This document shows, piece after piece, positions 5,636 to 7,336 of a stretch of 7,336 nucleotides of DNA (positions are counted from its first letter, which is position 1; the number at the start of each line of letters is the position of its first letter). A program made the translations under genes and the position numbers. The stretch comes from an uncultured delta proteobacterium (GTDB lineage: Bacteria > Myxococcota_A > Bradymonadia > REDH01), in the NCBI GenBank assembly GCA_903873545.1, contig CAIQPA010000265.1:1-7336 (forward strand). Reading direction: 5' to 3'. The notes below the pieces were generated by a model. The model saw only the letters and a list, made by a program, of their open reading frames with translations. It was not told where the DNA came from and did no database searches.

Positions 5636-7336
5636 TTACCAAGAAAGGATGGGGCGCGCCGTTGTGGCGGGCGCATCTTCGGGCTGCATCAGGACCACCG
5701 TGAGAACCGTCGCGGCGACCACACCGGCCGCCGAGTACCAGACCACGGGCTTGTTCATGAACGACTCGCTCGGCTCCTCCATCAGGTCGCCGTAGATATC
5801 AGGCACCGCGGGCTCAGGCGCGGGCTCCTCGATCGGCAGCTGGCCGGGCGGCGTGTAGTTCGCGGAGGGGTAGCCGGCGTTCGGAGCGGGCGCGCTGTAG
5901 GAGGGGGCGGGCGTCCCGTATGCGGGGGCCGGCGCTCCATAAGCCGGAGCCTGGCCGTAGGCAGGAGCGGGCGTCCCGTATGCGGGGGCCGGCGCTCCAT
6001 AAGCCGGAGCCTGACCGTAGGAAGGAGCGGGAGCTCCATAGGCCGGAGCCTGTCCGTAGGCCGGAGCGGGCGTCCCGTAAGCGGGAGCCTGACCGTAGGC
6101 CGGTGCCTGACCGTAGGCCGGTGCCTGACCGTAGGCCGGTGCCTGTCCGTAGGCCGGTGCCTGTCCGTAGGCCGGTGCCTGGCCGTAGGCCGGTGCCTGT
6201 CCGTAGGCCGGTGCCTGGCCGTAGGCCGGAGCGGGCGCGCCATAGGCCGGCGCCTGACCATAGGCAGGAGCGGGTGCCCCATAGGCCGGTGCCTGACCAT
6301 AGGCCGGTGCGGGCGCGCCATAGGCAGGAGCCTGACCGTAGGCGGGAGCCTGACCGTAAGCCGGTGCCTGGCCGTAGGCCGGAGCGGGCGCAGGCTTGGG
6401 CGCAGTGTAGGCAGGCGCCGGAGGAGGCGTGTAGGCAGGTGCCGCCGGTGGCGGTGTGTAGGCAGGCGCAGCGGGCGCAGGCTTGGGCGCGGGAGGCGCG
6501 GTGTAGGCCGGAGCGGCAGGAGCAGGCTTGGGCGCAGGCGCAGGCGCAACCGGAGCCGGCGGAGCAACGACAGCTACCGGCGCGGGGGGCTCGTAGGTAG
6601 GGATGGCCATCATGGGCGCAGCAGCCGGCTGCATCGGGGCCGCGGCGGGAGCCGCAACGACGGGCGCGAGCGCCTCTGGCGGCAAAATCGGCGTGCCCTT
6701 CACCAGGTCGGTAGCAGGAAAGCGCTGGAGCGCGGTCGCCACGCCCGCGGCGAGCGAATAGGCGCCCGACGAGACATTGCTGAGCTCCTTGTTGAACTTC
6801 TGCTTCGGCCCATTGGCAAACAGCCCATCTTCGGCGCGATAGACGAAGGTGAGCGCCTCAAAGCCGTCGGCCCGCTTCACCACAACGCCCACGACGACGA
6901 ACTTGGCGCCCTGACGGGCCGTCAGCTCCTTCATGTAGGGCAGCAGGCCGTCGCCAATTGCGCCGCCAGCCACCTCCGACCGGAGCGAGCGGAGGTAGCG
7001 CGGCTCCACGCCGCCGGCTCCTCCACCACCCGTGCGGCCGATATCGATCTTTGCGAGCGCGGTACGGCCTCGCTGCACATTGATGACCTGGCCGGAGAAC
7101 TGTCCGCCCTCACCTGCGACCGTTACCCAGTGGTCGCCCACCGGCAGATCCTCAAGCGTAACGGGACCATTGCCGCGAGGCTGCCCATCTACACTCACTG
7201 CCAAACCGGCTGGCGTCGTCTGAACCGTGAGCGACCCTTTGCCGTTACGGCTCATGCCGCTCCGGACCGAGTCGAAGAACTGCTTGTAGGCTTGGCCCGA
7301 CGACTCGAGCGCCTCGCCGGCCGGATTCAGTGCCAG
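5636..7336 (-). CDS. PEGA-domain membrane protein with PAYGQ repeat stalk, 5' end outside the window
   Basis: The frame is open from the right edge to TAA at 5638-5636: 566 residues visible. ATG 7255 (residue 28) is probably internal, because the upstream codons read as ordinary protein (...ESSGQAYKQFFDSVRSG-M) continuous with the PEGA domain, and no ribosome binding site precedes it. Order: residues 34-99 PEGA domain (GSLTVQTTPAGLAVSVDGQP, then LPVGDHWVTV); about 110-207 an unclassified domain (QGAKFVVVGVVVKRADGFEALTFVYRAEDG in part); 219-315 Pro/Ala/Lys-rich spacer; 318-481 PAYGQ-type repeat; 500-527 acidic segment; 531-550 transmembrane helix (VVWYSAAGVVAATVLTVVLM); 551-566 tail ending PILSW. 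PEGA domains are found in envelope proteins, often bound to surface structures. The Pro-rich array looks like a flexible, TonB-like spacer between the PEGA head and the membrane anchor. That role is inferred; any signal peptide would lie outside the window. It leads the probable operon with the kelch lipoprotein. Confidence 0.85.
   Translation of the reverse strand: MALNPAGEALESSGQAYKQFFDSVRSGMSRNGKGSLTVQTTPAGLAVSVDGQPRGNGPVTLEDLPVGDHWVTVAGEGGQFSGQVINVQRGRTALAKIDIGRTGGGGAGGVEPRYLRSLRSEVAGGAIGDGLLPYMKELTARQGAKFVVVGVVVKRADGFEALTFVYRAEDGLFANGPKQKFNKELSNVSSGAYSLAAGVATALQRFPATDLVKGTPILPPEALAPVVAAPAAAPMQPAAAPMMAIPTYEPPAPVAVVAPPAPVAPAPAPKPAPAAPAYTAPPAPKPAPAAPAYTPPPAAPAYTPPPAPAYTAPKPAPAPAYGQAPAYGQAPAYGQAPAYGAPAPAYGQAPAYGAPAPAYGQAPAYGAPAPAYGQAPAYGQAPAYGQAPAYGQAPAYGQAPAYGQAPAYGQAPAYGQAPAYGTPAPAYGQAPAYGAPAPSYGQAPAYGAPAPAYGTPAPAYGQAPAYGAPAPAYGTPAPSYSAPAPNAGYPSANYTPPGQLPIEEPAPEPAVPDIYGDLMEEPSESFMNKPVVWYSAAGVVAATVLTVVLMQPEDAPATTARPILSW
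5687..5746 (-). other. C-terminal transmembrane helix of the PEGA protein
   Basis: Twenty uncharged, mostly hydrophobic residues (531-550, VVWYSAAGVVAATVLTVVLM) are preceded by Asn-Lys-Pro and followed by QPEDAPATTARPILSW. It is the only hydrophobic segment of this length in the visible protein, so the long Pro-rich part is anchored to a membrane at its C-terminal side. Confidence 0.8.
5894..6385 (-). repeat. Tandem PAYGQ/PAYGAPA repeat array in the PEGA protein
   Basis: About 26 tyrosine-centred units lie in residues 318-481, each spaced 6 (APAYGQ) or 7 (APAYGAP or APAYGTP) residues apart: 24 AYG, one SYG and a final SYS. In DNA this is an 18- and 21-base period. The longest uniform run is eight 18-base copies at 6089-6232. 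The array is in frame, Gly/Pro/Ala/Tyr/Gln only apart from rare Thr and Ser, and is likely disordered. Its length should vary between strains because such arrays slip and recombine. Confidence 0.95.
5907..6013 (-). repeat. 60-base higher-order direct repeat within the array
   Basis: Bases 5907-5953 are identical to 5967-6013 (47 bases), and similarity continues a little beyond. The 60-base period encodes 20 residues (one hexad plus two heptads, of the types GQ, GAPAP and GTPAP). This is a recent duplication of a composite unit, distinct from the 18-base units at 6089-6232. Confidence 0.9.
6386..6680 (-). other. Pro/Ala/Lys-rich spacer of the PEGA protein
   Basis: The spacer consists of irregular PKPAPAAPAYT and PPPAAPAYT blocks, with two or three imperfect copies of PAPKPAPAAPAYT, preceding the regular PAYGQ array. 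It looks like the ancestral or degenerate form of the array, where AYT replaces AYG. Lys-Pro steps recall TonB linkers. It joins the folded N-terminal domains to the array. Confidence 0.7.
7040..7237 (-). other. PEGA domain (residues 34-99)
   Basis: The segment begins G-S-L-T-V-Q-T-T-P-A-G-L-A-V-S-V-D-G, the classic PEGA opening (a strand, TxPxGAxVxVDG), and continues to LPVGDHWVTVAGEGG and a final strand TALAKIDIG. PEGA is a small beta domain named after a related motif. Confidence 0.85.

Noticed and set aside
5616..5642. Upstream TTG start for the kelch lipoprotein
   Set aside because: It would overlap the PEGA gene by 7 bases, lacks a ribosome binding site, and puts nine polar residues before the signal peptide; ATG 5615 has GGAG at 7 bases.
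4999..5676. 225-codon minus frame across the operon junction
   Set aside because: Arg-rich shadow frame over the start of the kelch gene; it has no ribosome binding site and conflicts with the clear lipoprotein frame.
6089..6232. CRISPR-like regular repeats
   Set aside because: The period is 18 bases with no spacers, the array is in frame within a gene and codes for APAYGQ units.
5782..6567. 261-codon minus frame rich in Arg/Pro/His, and a plus frame 5920-6600 rich in Arg/Pro
   Set aside because: Both are out-of-frame readings of the PAYGQ array; the repeat makes all frames open. Only the PEGA frame continues into folded domains.

Overview
The window is GC-rich and holds three long genes, all on the minus strand, with little non-coding DNA. 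No RNA gene, insertion sequence, phage gene or CRISPR array is visible. The protein types are a PEGA-domain protein with a Pro/Ala-rich stalk, a kelch-type lipoprotein with an N-terminal beta-sandwich, and a very long DUF11-repeat exported protein. This mix, together with the high G+C, suggests a member of the Myxococcota or related former deltaproteobacteria. That assignment is inferred from protein style; there is no marker gene.

Layout in the direction of transcription (right to left). (1) 7336-5636: the 3' part of a PEGA-domain protein whose true start lies beyond the right edge. It has a PEGA domain, an unclassified alpha/beta-looking domain, a long Pro/Ala spacer, a striking tandem PAYGQ-type repeat of about 26 tyrosine-centred units, an acidic segment, one transmembrane helix and a short tail. 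(2) 5615-3822: a kelch-repeat lipoprotein that starts 20 bases after the stop of gene 1 behind a clear GGAG ribosome binding site, so the two are probably co-transcribed. (3) 3821-3598: a 224-base intergenic gap with a run of short inverted repeats. (4) 3597-1: an open frame of 1199 codons that runs off the left edge. It encodes a Sec-exported protein with a Cys-containing N-terminal head and at least six DUF11-like repeats of about 135-150 residues. The frame is open throughout and is the largest gene of the window.

All three products are predicted to work in the cell envelope or outside the cell: a membrane-anchored protein with a flexible stalk, a lipid-anchored beta-propeller and a long fibre-like surface protein. 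A shared envelope or surface function is plausible, but the window shows only adjacency and strand. No enzyme active site, secretion machinery or regulator is seen. The most notable sequence features are the PAYGQ tandem array, whose core copies differ only at a synonymous base, and the repeat architecture of the DUF11 protein.
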